64,000 nucleotides of DNA from Cercophora sp. LCS_1 (lineage: Eukaryota; Ascomycota; Sordariomycetes; Sordariales; Lasiosphaeriaceae). The notes under the pieces are model-generated. The model searched no databases and was not told the DNA's origin. It was given only the letters and a program-made list of their open reading frames with translations. This document shows, in pieces, positions 1 through 11,131 of this stretch. Where the stretch lies: the NCBI GenBank assembly GCA_036250225.1, contig JAPZLL010000018.1:62001-126000 (forward strand). The letters run 5' to 3'. Position numbers and translations under genes: made by a program. The first letter of the stretch is position 1. Every line of letters begins with the position of its first letter.

Positions 1-807
1 TGCACCATTGAAAAGGCCACCTACACCCTACAGAACATGACTCTAGCACCAGTATTCGTGGCTTCAAACCAAACGGTCAGCTTCAATAGGAGCGGACAAC
101 CCTTTACAGTTCCAAGTCAATGCGTCACCATGTTTTCCGGGCAGTTCCTCGCAGCGATTGAAAACTTTATGGCCGAAGTCCTCCCTGGCGCTTGCACCCG
201 GGTGCCTGCCGACAATGGGCACCTGGATCCTGTGTAGTGTAAGGGGGAAAGCAACAAGGTTGCTTGGTGGTTGACGACCCTGTTCAATAACTGGAACGCC
301 AGCTTCGCCCATATCGACCAGGTATTTTCCCGCGTAGCCCTTGGGATAACAGGACACATACGGCAAAACCCTGGCGTTGACTACTGGATGTACCCAGGCA
401 GGGGCTGGGACCCCGATGGGCATCCCCCCGACCCGTATTTTGCAGAGGGCGTGATGGAGTCAACGACTGTTTGCGTTCGCGTTGACTGGAGATGGCTTGC
501 TTTCCATGCCATCTTCACCGGCTTGACACTTGTTCCTCTCGTTTTCATGGTGGTGCAACAGACTTCGTCGAGGAAGGCAGGGAGGTTACCGCAGTGGAAG
601 TCTTCCTTGCTACCCCTCCTGTATCATGGGTTACATGTATCGACACCGCCCTATTCTTCGGCCAAGTCCTCCCCATCTCCAACCGGCAATAGGCCACTTC
701 AGCCCCATGAAGCAGGGAGACAGGCCAGAGACACCATTGTTGAGTTCCGCTCTGTCGGTGGCGAGTTCAGACTTGCGATCGTGGAGAAAAAGGACGCGGA
801 AGTCTAA
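1..807 (+). pseudogene. DUF3176-like membrane protein, 3' part, interrupted by TAG
   Basis: Frame 1 is open from base 1 to the stop at 805-807 except for one TAG at 235-237. The stretches before and after the TAG read as one protein: an extracellular-type Cys-containing region, a WWLTTLFNN segment, then TTVCVRVDWRWLAF leading into a single C-terminal transmembrane helix and a short cytosolic WKSS tail. This order matches the C-terminus of the fungal DUF3176 family, whose function is unknown. The 5' end lies outside the window. No intron of usable length removes the TAG without breaking frame (the only candidate is about 27 nt). It is either a recent nonsense allele or a gene rescued at RNA level. 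Family assignment is from recall of the C-terminal pattern. Confidence 0.7.
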
Positions 808-1210
808 TTCTGAAGACGGGTCTATGCTTACTACACGGGTGAGCCGCTTTGGGCTGGGGCTCGTTGGTTAGATTCAATGGTAAGCCTCTTGAAGTTCTCA
901 CCAAAAAAAAAAAAAAGAGAGAGAGAGAGAATGATCTTCCTTGTCAGCTGCAAAAAATCTCATCTCTGTAAAGCACGCTGTATATTCTCTGTGGGGTTTT
1001 AATGCCAGTACCCGTTTTAGTCGCTCACTGTGCCGCGATGTCGTCTTGTGGTGTCCCAAGGCGCCAAGGCGTTACATCACAAGCCATAATCCCTGTCGGA
1101 TCCGAATCCTTCCCAACCTTTTCACAACGGCATCCTTCCACCACGGTCCAAAAAGTTTTCCATCATCTCAACTTTCTGCCATCTCAACGTGAATCACTAC
1201 GCCGCTAACA
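808..1210. other. Intergenic gap
   Basis: Apart from the A/GA microsatellite I see no coding or RNA signal here. The 3' part is the presumed promoter and leader of the F-box-like gene. Confidence 0.6.
902..931. repeat. A-tract followed by (GA)n microsatellite
   Basis: About fourteen A residues are followed directly by roughly eight GA units. It lies in the gap between the DUF3176-like gene and the F-box-like gene and has no coding meaning. Confidence 0.9.
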
Positions 1211-2902
1211 ATGTCGATGCGATCTCTCAACTCCGAGCTCCTCAACAAGATCCTATGGTATGTCCGGGACCTCGACGAGATGGGCCACCCTCCTGAAGTG
1301 GACCCTCCCCGCTACGGACACCTCGCCGCTGTCTCGCGGGAGTGGCAGTCCCTCGTCGAGCAGTGGAATTTCAACACGATCGCCATCAGCCTGGATGACC
1401 TGCCGGATGCAGCGGGCATTCTCACCCCCCATCGACAAACAATCGTCGGGTCGCTAGATGTTACCATCGAACTGGACGCTTACGACGAGGAAGCGCGGTA
1501 TCGCGTCGAGACAGACGAAGAACAACACCGAAACAACGAAGTATTTACCAAGGGAGTGAAAGATATCTTCCGATGCCTCGAAAATTGGAAACCTCCCAGC
1601 AACCGACCAGGCTTGCGCCTGACCATCCACGTCTCCTCGCCCAGCGACATCAACCGTCTCTCCCCCGAAGCAGCAGAGGACGTCGTTCGTCGTCTGCCAT
1701 TCTCGCCCCTACGTCGGTACGAGAAATCCCTCATCCTGTTTCTTGACGAACCCGAGACACTCCCCAAGTTGGGGCACATATCGAGCTTCGGAATCCATCG
1801 CTGGCCAAAGGACGGCCAAGGCCGACATCTCTACCGCAACGTCGACCCTCTCTCTGCAAGTCTTCTCTTGCGTAGATGCAAGCCCTCACTGGAAGAAGTA
1901 TCGCTGTATCTCATGGACTGGCCTCGTGGCGCAACCGAGGAACGCAAACACCGCCGGAAAATCGTGGCCCAAGTCATCGATGAAATGCCGTCCCCCGTGC
2001 GTGACTTGGGCATCGCATACTGGGTATCGCCACCGCGAGACGAAAACTGCGATCCGCCAAACTTGCTAGACGATGGGGAGACGGAGGATACGCTCAGTGT
2101 GAGTCTGAGACGGTTTTACATGCGATCAAAAGCGCAGCGGGTTTTCGTGACGAGAACGATCCTGGGTGCGGAGTTTTACAGACGACCGACGAAAGGAGAT
2201 CGCGGAAAGGGGTATCGTGATTCCGAGGGTGACGAAGAGAACGAGAGTGAGGACGAGGAAGACGATAGTGAGGGCGAGAACGACGCAGGAAGCGGGAATG
2301 ATTCGGACTTTGACGAGGACTGGTATGGCAACCACAGCGATGATGACCGTCGTCCCTGTGCGTCGTTGCAGGATCTCCGTGTCGACTGGCCCAAGGTCAC
2401 GCCTGATGGGAAGTGGCTGTATAAGCGTCCGGTGGGTGAAAATGCAGACAAGTGTGCCTGGGACCAGTATGATACCGACGAGTCGGGATCAGAGTCCGAC
2501 GGAAAGGAGAAGGACGAGGATGAGAGAAAAGGGCCCGAGGATCCTGACCCAGAGTTGGATGATCCTGCCTATACGTCCAAGCATCGCTTCCGCATTGCGC
2601 CTGTTTCTGAGCTGGTCAATCCGTTGCTCGAATCGATGGCAAGGACGATGAGAAGGATGCCTGCTCTGCAGGACTTTTACTGGGCTGATTCCACCGATTG
2701 GCCGGCTCATAGGGTTGAGTTCAGCCCGAATTTCGACGAGGGAGGCGGGGAGTTGGCTTTCTATGGGTGGGGCAATTATGAAGATGGCGAGGAGTTGATT
2801 GACACCGGGGAGCCGCTGGTTGATGAAGAAGTGGTGGAGCTCTTCACCGAGATGTTATCCGCAAGGAAGCCAGAGGGCGAGATCGAAATTCACATTGAGT
2901 AG
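1211..2902 (+). CDS. F-box-like protein with acidic tract
   Basis: Intronless frame of 563 residues. The first ~50 residues (LNSELLNKILWYV, then HLAAVSREWQSLVE) resemble the fungal F-box motif, where Leu/Ile helices would contact Skp1 in an SCF ubiquitin ligase. The middle resembles the leucine/tryptophan-spaced body seen in many ascomycete F-box proteins, without clear LRRs. Residues about 337-385 are a dense Asp/Glu/Ser tract, with a second acidic stretch near 425-450. The ATG at 1211 is followed at once by the F-box-like segment, which favours this start. Substrate and partners are unknown. The F-box call is moderate: the motif is short and degenerate. Confidence 0.65.
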   Translation: MSMRSLNSELLNKILWYVRDLDEMGHPPEVDPPRYGHLAAVSREWQSLVEQWNFNTIAISLDDLPDAAGILTPHRQTIVGSLDVTIELDAYDEEARYRVETDEEQHRNNEVFTKGVKDIFRCLENWKPPSNRPGLRLTIHVSSPSDINRLSPEAAEDVVRRLPFSPLRRYEKSLILFLDEPETLPKLGHISSFGIHRWPKDGQGRHLYRNVDPLSASLLLRRCKPSLEEVSLYLMDWPRGATEERKHRRKIVAQVIDEMPSPVRDLGIAYWVSPPRDENCDPPNLLDDGETEDTLSVSLRRFYMRSKAQRVFVTRTILGAEFYRRPTKGDRGKGYRDSEGDEENESEDEEDDSEGENDAGSGNDSDFDEDWYGNHSDDDRRPCASLQDLRVDWPKVTPDGKWLYKRPVGENADKCAWDQYDTDESGSESDGKEKDEDERKGPEDPDPELDDPAYTSKHRFRIAPVSELVNPLLESMARTMRRMPALQDFYWADSTDWPAHRVEFSPNFDEGGGELAFYGWGNYEDGEELIDTGEPLVDEEVVELFTEMLSARKPEGEIEIHIE

Positions 2903-3120
2903 GTGTGAGGGCAGCATGGAGGGTGTGTGATCACCCACCAGACCGAGATACATCAGGAAATGATACCCTGGCTGTGTGGTTACCTGACCGTGGTTTACCT
3001 TGGTGCTCTTCATCCTGTGGCGGAATGTCTCGATTTGCGATTCATCGCCTCCATCGTTCGCTGTTAGCCAAAGAAACGGGGTGAAACCATGTAACCACCC
3101 CAAAAAGAACAAACCAAAAT

Positions 3121-6009
3121 CTAACGCCTTCCTTCCTCCCGAGCAACTTCATCATCCCCCAAGCCTTCATTCATCTCCTTCAGGTATTTGTCAAAATCCC
3201 GCTGCACTTTGATTACCTTCTCCAGGCACTCAAAGTTGACGAGTCTGTTTTCCGACATTGCCAAAGGGCGCGCCACGTTGATCGCATTTCGAATCTCACG
3301 CCCGTTGAGCTCGAACCTGGATAGAGCAAGCTCATTACCACGCAGGTCCTCAATATCCAATTCCTCCTTGGCAACAGGGTCATTCTCAAGACGGTCGAAG
3401 AAGTTTCGCCACACTTTGCGACGAGACGGCTGGGTGAGCTTGGGATATTGGATGGATAGCTGGATCCTCGACTTGAAGCCTTCGTCAAATGTGCCTACTC
3501 GATTGCTGGTAAGGATCATGATGCCTATTTGGGAAATCAATGGTCAGGCTGTTATCCGTTATGGGTATAGGAAACAACTTGCCGTCATAGTATTCCAACG
3601 TTCTCAGGAAAACTGCGTAGGTACGTAAGCCGACATTCACTATAAAGCATGGGGACGAACCTGATACCAAGGCGTTCCTGTTCAGGTCCGTTAATGACCT
3701 CTCTTGCAGGAATACCTCGGCTTCATCAAGCAGGACAACTACAAGCAATATCAAGAGGTGGTCAGCGCGTGGGCGTTGATGAAACAATATCTCATGGCGG
3801 CTTGGTCTCACCACAATCCCATCCCCTGCAAAGATCCAGAATGCGAATCAAATTCATTTCAACAGCGCCGGGGGTTGTGCCAATGTCACCACAAGTCACT
3901 CGGTATAGCGGTTTTTGAGCCTCTTCGGCTACACTAATTTTTATGTGGTTAGCCAAGACATTTTCGACTGGTGGTATTGTCAGCGGTTACCTCTCTGCTG
4001 TCAGTGTTTTCCCTGTTCCTGGAGGCCTAGACAATTTGAATGCCATGGTTAGATGACCGGCTTATTATACTTAGACCTCAGAGAGGATCCAGGGACTGAC
4101 CCATGAAACAAAAGGATAAGACCGCTGCCTTTTCCACGAATCAGGTCCGTTGATACTGTATTCGCGACCTTGTGCGTCACCAGAGCCTTGACGACGTCCT
4201 TGGTGTCGCTATTCACAACCAAGCTTTGAAATGCACTCTTGTCCCACTGGATTGGTTTGCACCTTCCTACAGCGAGCTCTTCTGGATACATTCGCGCTTG
4301 GTTAGTGGCGCTGTCACTCCGGCGGTGTTGTAGTTGAGAATTGAATGACTCACGCCAACGTTTGCCCTGCAAATCAAATGCGTAGAAGACCGGCGGGAAG
4401 CAAGCATAGTTTTCGATACTGGGAAGCTCTGACTGGACGAATGCCTCCCCCTCCTTCGGCGGCCTGGCTGTCGTTGGGGCGTCCCGGTGCCGCTGTTTCC
4501 ATTTTTCCTCAAGAACCTGGCCCCAGGACTTGTGATCGACTATAAACCGGGCAGCAGACTAGGTAGTTTAATATCATAAATCAGCCCAAAAGCCCCTCTC
4601 AGGTGAAACGTGGATATCACCAGAGGCAGTCCAGTGGTACTCACAAAGTGACGGAGCCGTTGCGCGTCAAAGCCGTCGTATTGGACGTGCTGGACAGTAC
4701 GACAGGCCCAGAACATTCTCCCTCGAGATGCCAATTTCTCTCTCCGAGCGTTTTCTGCATACTTGAAAGGATAAACTTCGAGGCTAGTAATTAGAACCTC
4801 TTCTTGACTGTAGCGATCCCATTGCAACGAGGTAAGGTGCTTTTTGACTCTGAATTCTGGGGCATCGTATTTGAGCACATCAAGAGATAGTTTTAACTCC
4901 CAATGTGGGCCAGATGTGCCGATGTTGAACGCCAGGTGGCTTCCTACAGGGCCTAGCTTCCGCTGAGATGCTGTCGTGTAGACCGAGACATCAGGCCAGG
5001 CTTTCAACTTCATACATCGATCCAGATCGTCATCGGACGGGTCTGGAACAACAAACACAGCTCCAGGAATCTATTGAGTAATATCAGTAGGCAGTCCGGA
5101 ACCCCAATGAGGTCACAGAACACCTCTCCGGAGCGAGGTTGAACCTACCAACAAGTACCTTAGGAAACGAGCTGAAGTTTTCCCCGTTGCGTGCAGCCGG
5201 CGGGCCTCGGCATATTCTGGTGACTTGAAATCGCCGATATAAGACCAGAAAAACGCCATGACTTCCTTCTCTTCGCCTGCTAAATCGTTGATGAACCTCG
5301 GAAGAGCTTCCTCGTGCTGGAAAATCCAGTACTGAAGGTTCTTGAGCTCTTGAAAGACCGTGATATCAGACCAGTGCTGCAAATCACCAACTCCTGTAAC
5401 ATCCTGTTCGAAGGCGACAATCGTTGAGCGTAGCGCATCTGACACCAGGTATATGTACTCTTCCATCACCGTGTGTGGCCCAAGCCGATTGGGCCAGCCT
5501 CTGCCGTAGCAGCATCGAAGATCACGGATCACAAGGAAACAGGTGCCTGGTAGTCGATCAGCATACCGCCTGAGGTCTTGGATCTCCTTCCGTCCGGATA
5601 GATGCTCGACCTCATCGGCGTCGTCGGTGCTGACGAGAGTTGGCGTGTCAGAAAAAAGCCGTGTGGTTCTCCCGGTCGAACATTCAACTCGGTGGATTAT
5701 ACTGAAGCTTGGCTGGGGCTTCGGTGGCGGCGGAGGCTGGCGGACCCCGAGGGAAACCAAAAGGTCGTCTTCCAATTGTTGGTCGTTGACGTTCTGCGGC
5801 AGTTGAAGGGCGCTGCACAGTATGCTCCTCCAGTTTATCTGCAACTGCCCTGGGCTGCTCGCTGCTGTGGCTGAGCTGGCACGATCTCCCTCGTTTGTTG
5901 CCACTGAAATGATTGCTTGCTGCTTCCGCGGTCGACCAGCACCGTCGATATCTTCCATGAAGTCTCCAGGATGAGGCCTTTTCTGCCGTGGTTTAGAGTT
6001 TGGTGACAT
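3121..6009 (-). CDS. AAA+ ATPase, DUF7025-type, nine exons
   Basis: Joined as complement(3121..3524, 3583..3612, 3661..3738, 3812..3933, 3991..4026, 4101..4281, 4354..4558, 4645..5070, 5149..6009), giving 780 residues with every phase consistent. Residues 1-290 are variable; about 290-540 is the DUF7025-like region (ARFIVDHKSW). The AAA core follows: Walker A GPPGTGKT at ~558-565, Walker B VVLLDE at 611-616, sensor-1 ILTSN at ~650-654, then the FKSRIQL and NGREIRNA helices. Members of this fungal family are thought to be BCS1/ClpA-like remodellers, but their substrate is not known. Exons of 36 and 30 bp encode the P-loop and a segment beyond Walker B. The last intron has a GC donor. It is divergent from the DUF7708-like gene, with 420 bp between start codons. 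Confidence 0.87.
3525..3582 (-). other. Non-canonical GC-AG intron in the AAA+ gene
   Basis: The donor reads GCAAGT and the acceptor AAATAG. Only this GC donor keeps frame between ...EYYDG and IMILTSNRVG, a junction fixed by the conserved sensor-1 strand. The alternative GT four bases downstream gives the wrong phase. GCAAGT is the usual consensus of the minor GC-AG class. Confidence 0.8.
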
Positions 6010-6429
6010 GGCGAATGAAAGGCATTCAGATAGGGAATTATATCGGGCTGCGGGACGGATGCTGGAAGTTTTTCAACCTTGCCCTGGCGGACGCGTTGGA
6101 GAAGTGCAGACCGCTTGGATGGGACTGGACACCCGGAGCAGGGTGGGGGTCCCTCTACTTCCTACAAGTACCTTGGTAAATATGCGACCCATTTGCGGCT
6201 GGCCCCTGAACGTTTTGGATGGGTTTGTGGCTTGCATGTGCAGGCTTGCAACAGCATGCAGGGGGCGAAGCAAGGCAACTGCCAAGCTCGTTTCCCATCC
6301 AGCCGTTGGACAGAATGGCTTACTACCCCTCCAGCAGCCCTGACGCAGGCCATGAGGCCCTTTTTCATGCATGATGGCAATCCACCCTCGCAGCTTGTTC
6401 CAGTCAAGACACCTTCAAATTGCCGAGCG
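6010..6429. promoter_or_regulatory. Shared divergent promoter region, AAA+ / DUF7708-like
   Basis: 420 bp separate the two divergent ATGs. No clear TATA box or conserved coding frame is visible. Because the starts face away from each other, regulation of both genes must draw on this stretch. Confidence 0.5.
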
Positions 6430-8319
6430 ATGACCAGTTCCAGTCTGATCGAAAAGCTCACACGAGAAAATTGGATCGTTGAGCATCCGGATCGCCTGTA
6501 AGTCCAATACCTATTGGCACTTCTTACTTGGGTCTCTAACGCGAAATTGGGGAGAAGCATCGCCCCCGCATCCGATGCGTTCCAAACGGCACAATCCCTT
6601 CTTCGTAGCGCAAATCTTTCCCTCCCGGCTCACAAGTTGACTATCCGAGATTTTCTGTCCACTCTTGAGGACGCCAAAACAAAATATCACGGAAAGACGG
6701 ACTGCAAGGCATGGAAATGGATGACGAGATTGAGCCCGAAAGTTATGCACTACGCGGCAGTAATGGACGTCATGGTCCAGCATCACCCGGAATACGTGTC
6801 ACTAGCATGGGGTGTTCTCAAACTGGCATTCATTGTAGGTTGCAGCCAATTGCCTCTTCTTGATGTCTTTTTCTGATACCAGCGGTCATCGACCTTGATG
6901 GATCCTAGGGAGTCACGAACCACGAAACTCTGATCAAGGAGCTCTCAAAGGCCCTGTGCCGGATGTGCGAAGCAGTGAGACACGTTGAGTTGAAGCTACT
7001 CCTCTACCCGACGAAAGAGATGCAAGGTCAGGTTGAAGCGCTATACGTCCATCTCGTCAAGTTTGGCATCCGAGCTATCAAGTGGTACCGAGAACCAAGG
7101 CTGCTGCATGCGGTGACGTCAATTACTCGGCCATATGCCCTTCGTTTCAAGGATCTCGTCGACGACATACACGATACAATCAGGCAAATCGACAGGCTTG
7201 CGCTGAGCATGAGTCAAGCGGAACTGCGCCGAATCCTGCTCAAGTTAGACGACAACAGGAGTGCAAACGAGGCAGAGCAGCGGCAAATCCGCCTCGAGCT
7301 TGAAGCCACAAGAAAAGAGCTGCAAGCAACAAGGGCAGTGAATGCGGAGACAAGCCGCTTGATGGTAGTAGAGTTGAAAAAGGCCATCGATGGTGAGTTG
7401 CGTATCTGCTTGGTTGTTGTAAGAGTCGGGATGAGGATTTCTGACCTCGAACTCAGGGGCAGCACAGCTGCAATTCACCGGCCTCATCAACACAAATCGT
7501 CAGCTTGCCGAGGTTCAGTTCTCCCAAATCATGACCTTCCTATCCGCGTCCAATTTGCCCCCTCCCGATGCTGTTCGAAACACCCTCTCAGCAAAGCGTA
7601 AACTCCGCCTTCGACGTAGCTCCGACCACCCCTCGCTCTACGGGTCGCCGTTGTTACAGGAATGGGGGGCATTGACAAGCTCCTCACAGATCCTGGTTGA
7701 TGGCTCCTTTTCTTCAAGGCGCACATTACGGGATTTCGCGGTTGACGTTATCGACCTTGTTTCATCTGTTGACATACCAGCGGTCTGGGCATTGGAATCA
7801 AACCCATGCTCCGAGGAGGAGTTTGTGACCAGCGATATACTAAAGTACTTAGCTTCGCAAATACTCCAACTCAATCGCAGTATGGCGGACGAGCGGTCCG
7901 TCTCACTCAGCGCGAGGAGATTCCAGAGCGCTCGAACGGAAGCGGAGTGGTTTGCGCTTCTCGGGACTGTGATGGAGGGCCTGGAGCAGGTCTACCTAGT
8001 GGTTGACTTGGAACTGGTTGATCGATTAGGAGAGGGGCAATCATCATGGCTGAGGAACTTCCCGCTGTTTTTTGAACAGTTGAGAATGAGGGGTGTGAAG
8101 ACGGTGGTGAAGGTCGTGTTTGTAAAGGTCACAGGAGTGGTGGAGGAAGAAGAGGTGCCGAATAGGACGGCGCATATCCGCATTCGAAGGAGGGATTCCG
8201 GAAGGGTGAAGAAGGCAGGCGCAAAACGGGGAAAGGGGAGCAAGAAGAGGTGGGTCAAAGCATTGCAACCGATGCTTGGCGGTTGTGGCTCACCAGCAGC
8301 GAGGATCGACGAGGCCTAA
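6430..8319 (+). CDS. DUF7708-like STAND-associated protein
   Basis: Joined 6430..6497, 6555..6834, 6909..7392, 7457..8319, giving 564 residues with consistent phases. Residues ~75-260 carry the pattern seen at the N-terminus of many fungal NACHT/STAND proteins: WKWMTRLSPKVMHYAAVMDV, HHPEYVSLAWGVLKL, VTNHETLIKELSKAL, then a helical region ending in a coiled coil (EAEQRQIRLELEATRKELQ, ~260-300). No P-loop follows. The C-terminal part (YGSPLLQEWG..., FVTSDILKYLASQIL, YLVVDLELVDRLGEGQSSWL) looks like a reduced NTPase-like fold lacking Walker A, and it ends in a basic tail. Function is unknown; membrane or partner recognition upstream of a STAND switch is an inference. It converges on the HET gene at 8379 with a 59-bp gap. 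Confidence 0.72.
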
Positions 8320-8378
8320 TATGCGTATTTGAAGGAAGAGTCGGCCCAGGTAAAGACTACCTACATAGGGCTTCATCC

Positions 8379-10679
8379 TCACCCGAAAAGAAAATCCCGA
8401 TACACCGGCCTCGAATACCCCCAGAAAGACTCAAACTGCCGTCTCCTATGCAAATGAAGCTCAAGCACTCCAGCCCGATATGCTACCCCATCCACCCACT
8501 TTAACAGTATCAGCTTCATCACCAAAACCCCAGATGTAGCATTGAACCGTCCAAACACGAGTAAAAATTCGAGATCCGTAACTGAAGCACCTTTCGACAA
8601 GACATAAGAATCATCATCTACCAACAGCCTGATAACGCTTGGTGGACGACGGGACAGAACCTCTTGGGCGTCTTCGGGTTCTTCTCCAGGGCGTTCTGCT
8701 ATCCCTCCAAGGTGTTCTCTTTCTGGTGAGGTGACCTCTGGAGGACAGATCTCCACCGAGTAGCCATCCCATGCATGCATGGAAATTTTGCAGGGAATTG
8801 CGAGAGTAATCCCACGTATCTGTAGCCAGGTCGGCTTCTGGGGAACAGAAATTTTCTGGTGAGACGCTCCTCGACTCAATACGTTGGAGTATGCAGCGCC
8901 GACGACTTCACGTAGTTCAGCTTCCAGCATATCCAAGGAAATCTGTAAAGCTTCATCATAACCAAAGAACTGGGACGCTTCACCTCTGTCTTTGGATTCT
9001 TGCGCTGGTCCCATTGAAAGCGGCTCGCTGTCCGTCACAGCGTTGAATGCCACCTCCAGCGGTGGTTGTATATCTGCCTGAAAGCGGCCTAAGAATTCCG
9101 GAAACAGCTCAAACATGCGGTCTGTCTGGGAGAACGTTCTCATCCAACCTGCCCACGTCCAGCTAGGGAACTGCGTGCCGCGGGTGGTGATTGGGATGCT
9201 TCCAGACGGTTTAGTGACGTGCTCAGGGCGGACATACCGCACCTTTGATTCCCATAACAGAGACTGCCGGAAGCCTCTGACTGGCAGACCAAGGCGGAAC
9301 CCATCCGCGAAAAGGGTCTCGTTCATGTGCTCGAGAAGAGCAGTGACAGCGTTGAGCACATCTCCTTGATCCGTCAGCTGCCTTGTGAGGTAGTCGGAGA
9401 TTATATTGCTGTAGTGTTTGTACCGCTCGCTCGGGTTGACCGATAAGAAGTCGTGATCTACTTCATCAATTGGATTCCGTAGCATGGACGCCGAGTCGAT
9501 GCTCTGGAAGAGGACTGCATCTTCCCTGTTGCCTTGGCATCGCTCGTCGTCGAGATCCTCAGAGAAACATGACTTGTTGCAGACAAAGTAGACTTGGTGC
9601 TTGGTGAAAACGATACACCGTCGGGAGACTAGACCCTCTTGGTATGTCCATCCGCGTTGGATCCACTTGGAGTGTCTCAGCTGCTCGTCGAGGCCGGGTA
9701 GCTGAGACAGCAGTCTGTGCCGACCGAAATGGGCGACGAGTTGTCTTGACCTGCCCGGGTTTTGCTCCACCCCTGGTAGTCCGTCATTCGCGGTTTGCCC
9801 GTCCAGGGCAACGATGGTCGCAGAGGCACCGCGGTATATGGCCGCCATAATAGCGATTTGGGAGAGTTTGTGATCGAGGTCGCCTTGATCGATGCAGATG
9901 GCGTCCACCCAAAGGTGCTGGTAACCGAGTTCGCGGGTCACCATGATGGCGTGATGAATCGTGAGTGGGAGTCCGTCGGGGATCTTCCCCAAGGAAGAGA
10001 CGGCGGGCTGCTCGACTCCGCCCCAAACGTAGCTCAGGGTGAGATACTCGGCGCCTGTGGGCAGCAGCAGGAGACAGCGGGTGGAAACATCGATGACTCG
10101 TATCCCCTTTGACTCAGGAAACTGCGACGCCGCGCATGAAGGATGTTGCTGACTGCAGTGTCGCAGCCATGCCTTCATCGAAGAATAGTCCGGATTTTCT
10201 CCGACCTCCCGAACCGGAGCTATTTTTGAGTCGGAAATGCTCCCAGACACCTCCGTTGAACCGAAGATTTCGCGTGCGACAAAGCGTCCAGGCGGTAATC
10301 GCAGGTCTTCGGCATCTGATGGGCGGATATCCACGGAAAAAGCATCGCGATGTTGTGAATCAGTCCAACGAACGGCTTTGCCCAAGTGGATGATGAACCA
10401 GGAAGGTGGGATGGATTGGAGCGCTACTGGACCCAACTGTCGAACATCAGATGCTTTGATAGCTGTCGAGTAAAAGTCGTTAAACCTGATCGTGGCCCTT
10501 ATTCGATCACAGCAGCGACAACATTTGTCAAATGAGTCTTGTGTATCAGCGACATATCGCTGGAAGATAATGCTGTGCGACTCGACACTCGTAAGGTCAG
10601 GATCGCGTCGGAAGACCCTGGCGGCATCTGCATCTCTACACAGTTTGCAGACGCCGACGGCGCTGACAGTTGAGCCCAT
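8379..10679 (-). CDS. HET-domain protein
   Basis: Single exon, 766 residues. An N-terminal Cys-containing segment (CKLCRDAD, DKCCRCC) precedes a typical HET domain: YLTLSYVWGG at ~212-221, LGYQHLWVDAICIDQ at ~251-265, the IYRGASATIVAL strand, and RGWTYQEGLVSRRC near 345-360. HET domains are TIR-related death effectors in heterokaryon incompatibility; here no NACHT or repeat domain is fused. The long C-terminal half is not recognisable. The ATG at 10679 opens the frame directly before the Cys motif. Confidence 0.92.
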   Translation of the reverse strand: MGSTVSAVGVCKLCRDADAARVFRRDPDLTSVESHSIIFQRYVADTQDSFDKCCRCCDRIRATIRFNDFYSTAIKASDVRQLGPVALQSIPPSWFIIHLGKAVRWTDSQHRDAFSVDIRPSDAEDLRLPPGRFVAREIFGSTEVSGSISDSKIAPVREVGENPDYSSMKAWLRHCSQQHPSCAASQFPESKGIRVIDVSTRCLLLLPTGAEYLTLSYVWGGVEQPAVSSLGKIPDGLPLTIHHAIMVTRELGYQHLWVDAICIDQGDLDHKLSQIAIMAAIYRGASATIVALDGQTANDGLPGVEQNPGRSRQLVAHFGRHRLLSQLPGLDEQLRHSKWIQRGWTYQEGLVSRRCIVFTKHQVYFVCNKSCFSEDLDDERCQGNREDAVLFQSIDSASMLRNPIDEVDHDFLSVNPSERYKHYSNIISDYLTRQLTDQGDVLNAVTALLEHMNETLFADGFRLGLPVRGFRQSLLWESKVRYVRPEHVTKPSGSIPITTRGTQFPSWTWAGWMRTFSQTDRMFELFPEFLGRFQADIQPPLEVAFNAVTDSEPLSMGPAQESKDRGEASQFFGYDEALQISLDMLEAELREVVGAAYSNVLSRGASHQKISVPQKPTWLQIRGITLAIPCKISMHAWDGYSVEICPPEVTSPEREHLGGIAERPGEEPEDAQEVLSRRPPSVIRLLVDDDSYVLSKGASVTDLEFLLVFGRFNATSGVLVMKLILLKWVDGVAYRAGVLELHLHRRRQFESFWGYSRPVYRDFLFG

Positions 10680-11131
10680 ATCCGATTCTTAGGGGAAAGG
10701 GTAGTTTCCGAGTGTTGAGTTCGTTTTTTTGGTGCCGGAGTAGCATTCAGCACATTGGTAGAAGGATTGAGGGGGTGTGGGGTTGCGTGACATCCGTTGG
10801 TTCTGGACTGTGAGTGGCGAAGCAACCTATGCGCCGAGAACGCCTTGCTATGCAACAAACTCCGAGGGCGCTTCCTGAAAGGAGCCAGCACCAATCAAGG
10901 GAAGCCACCTTTCCGGCAGACATCTCATCCCCGAGCAAGCTGGAGGGAAGCAAAAAATCCCAAAGGAAATCGCGAGGGTCAATATGGAAATGAAAAAAAT
11001 GTTTCGATGACTGAGGTATCTCCACACAACTGGCTGACAAACAAGGTACCGCCCAACCAAAAGCTCAAAATGCCGCCCAAATGCTATCCAAATCTTTATA
11101 CCAAAGGTAGCTACCTTCTGTGACCTGACAC
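10680..11131. other. Intergenic gap
   Basis: This holds the leader of the HET gene at 10679 and the 3' region of the methyltransferase. No further coding signal is convincing. Confidence 0.5.
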
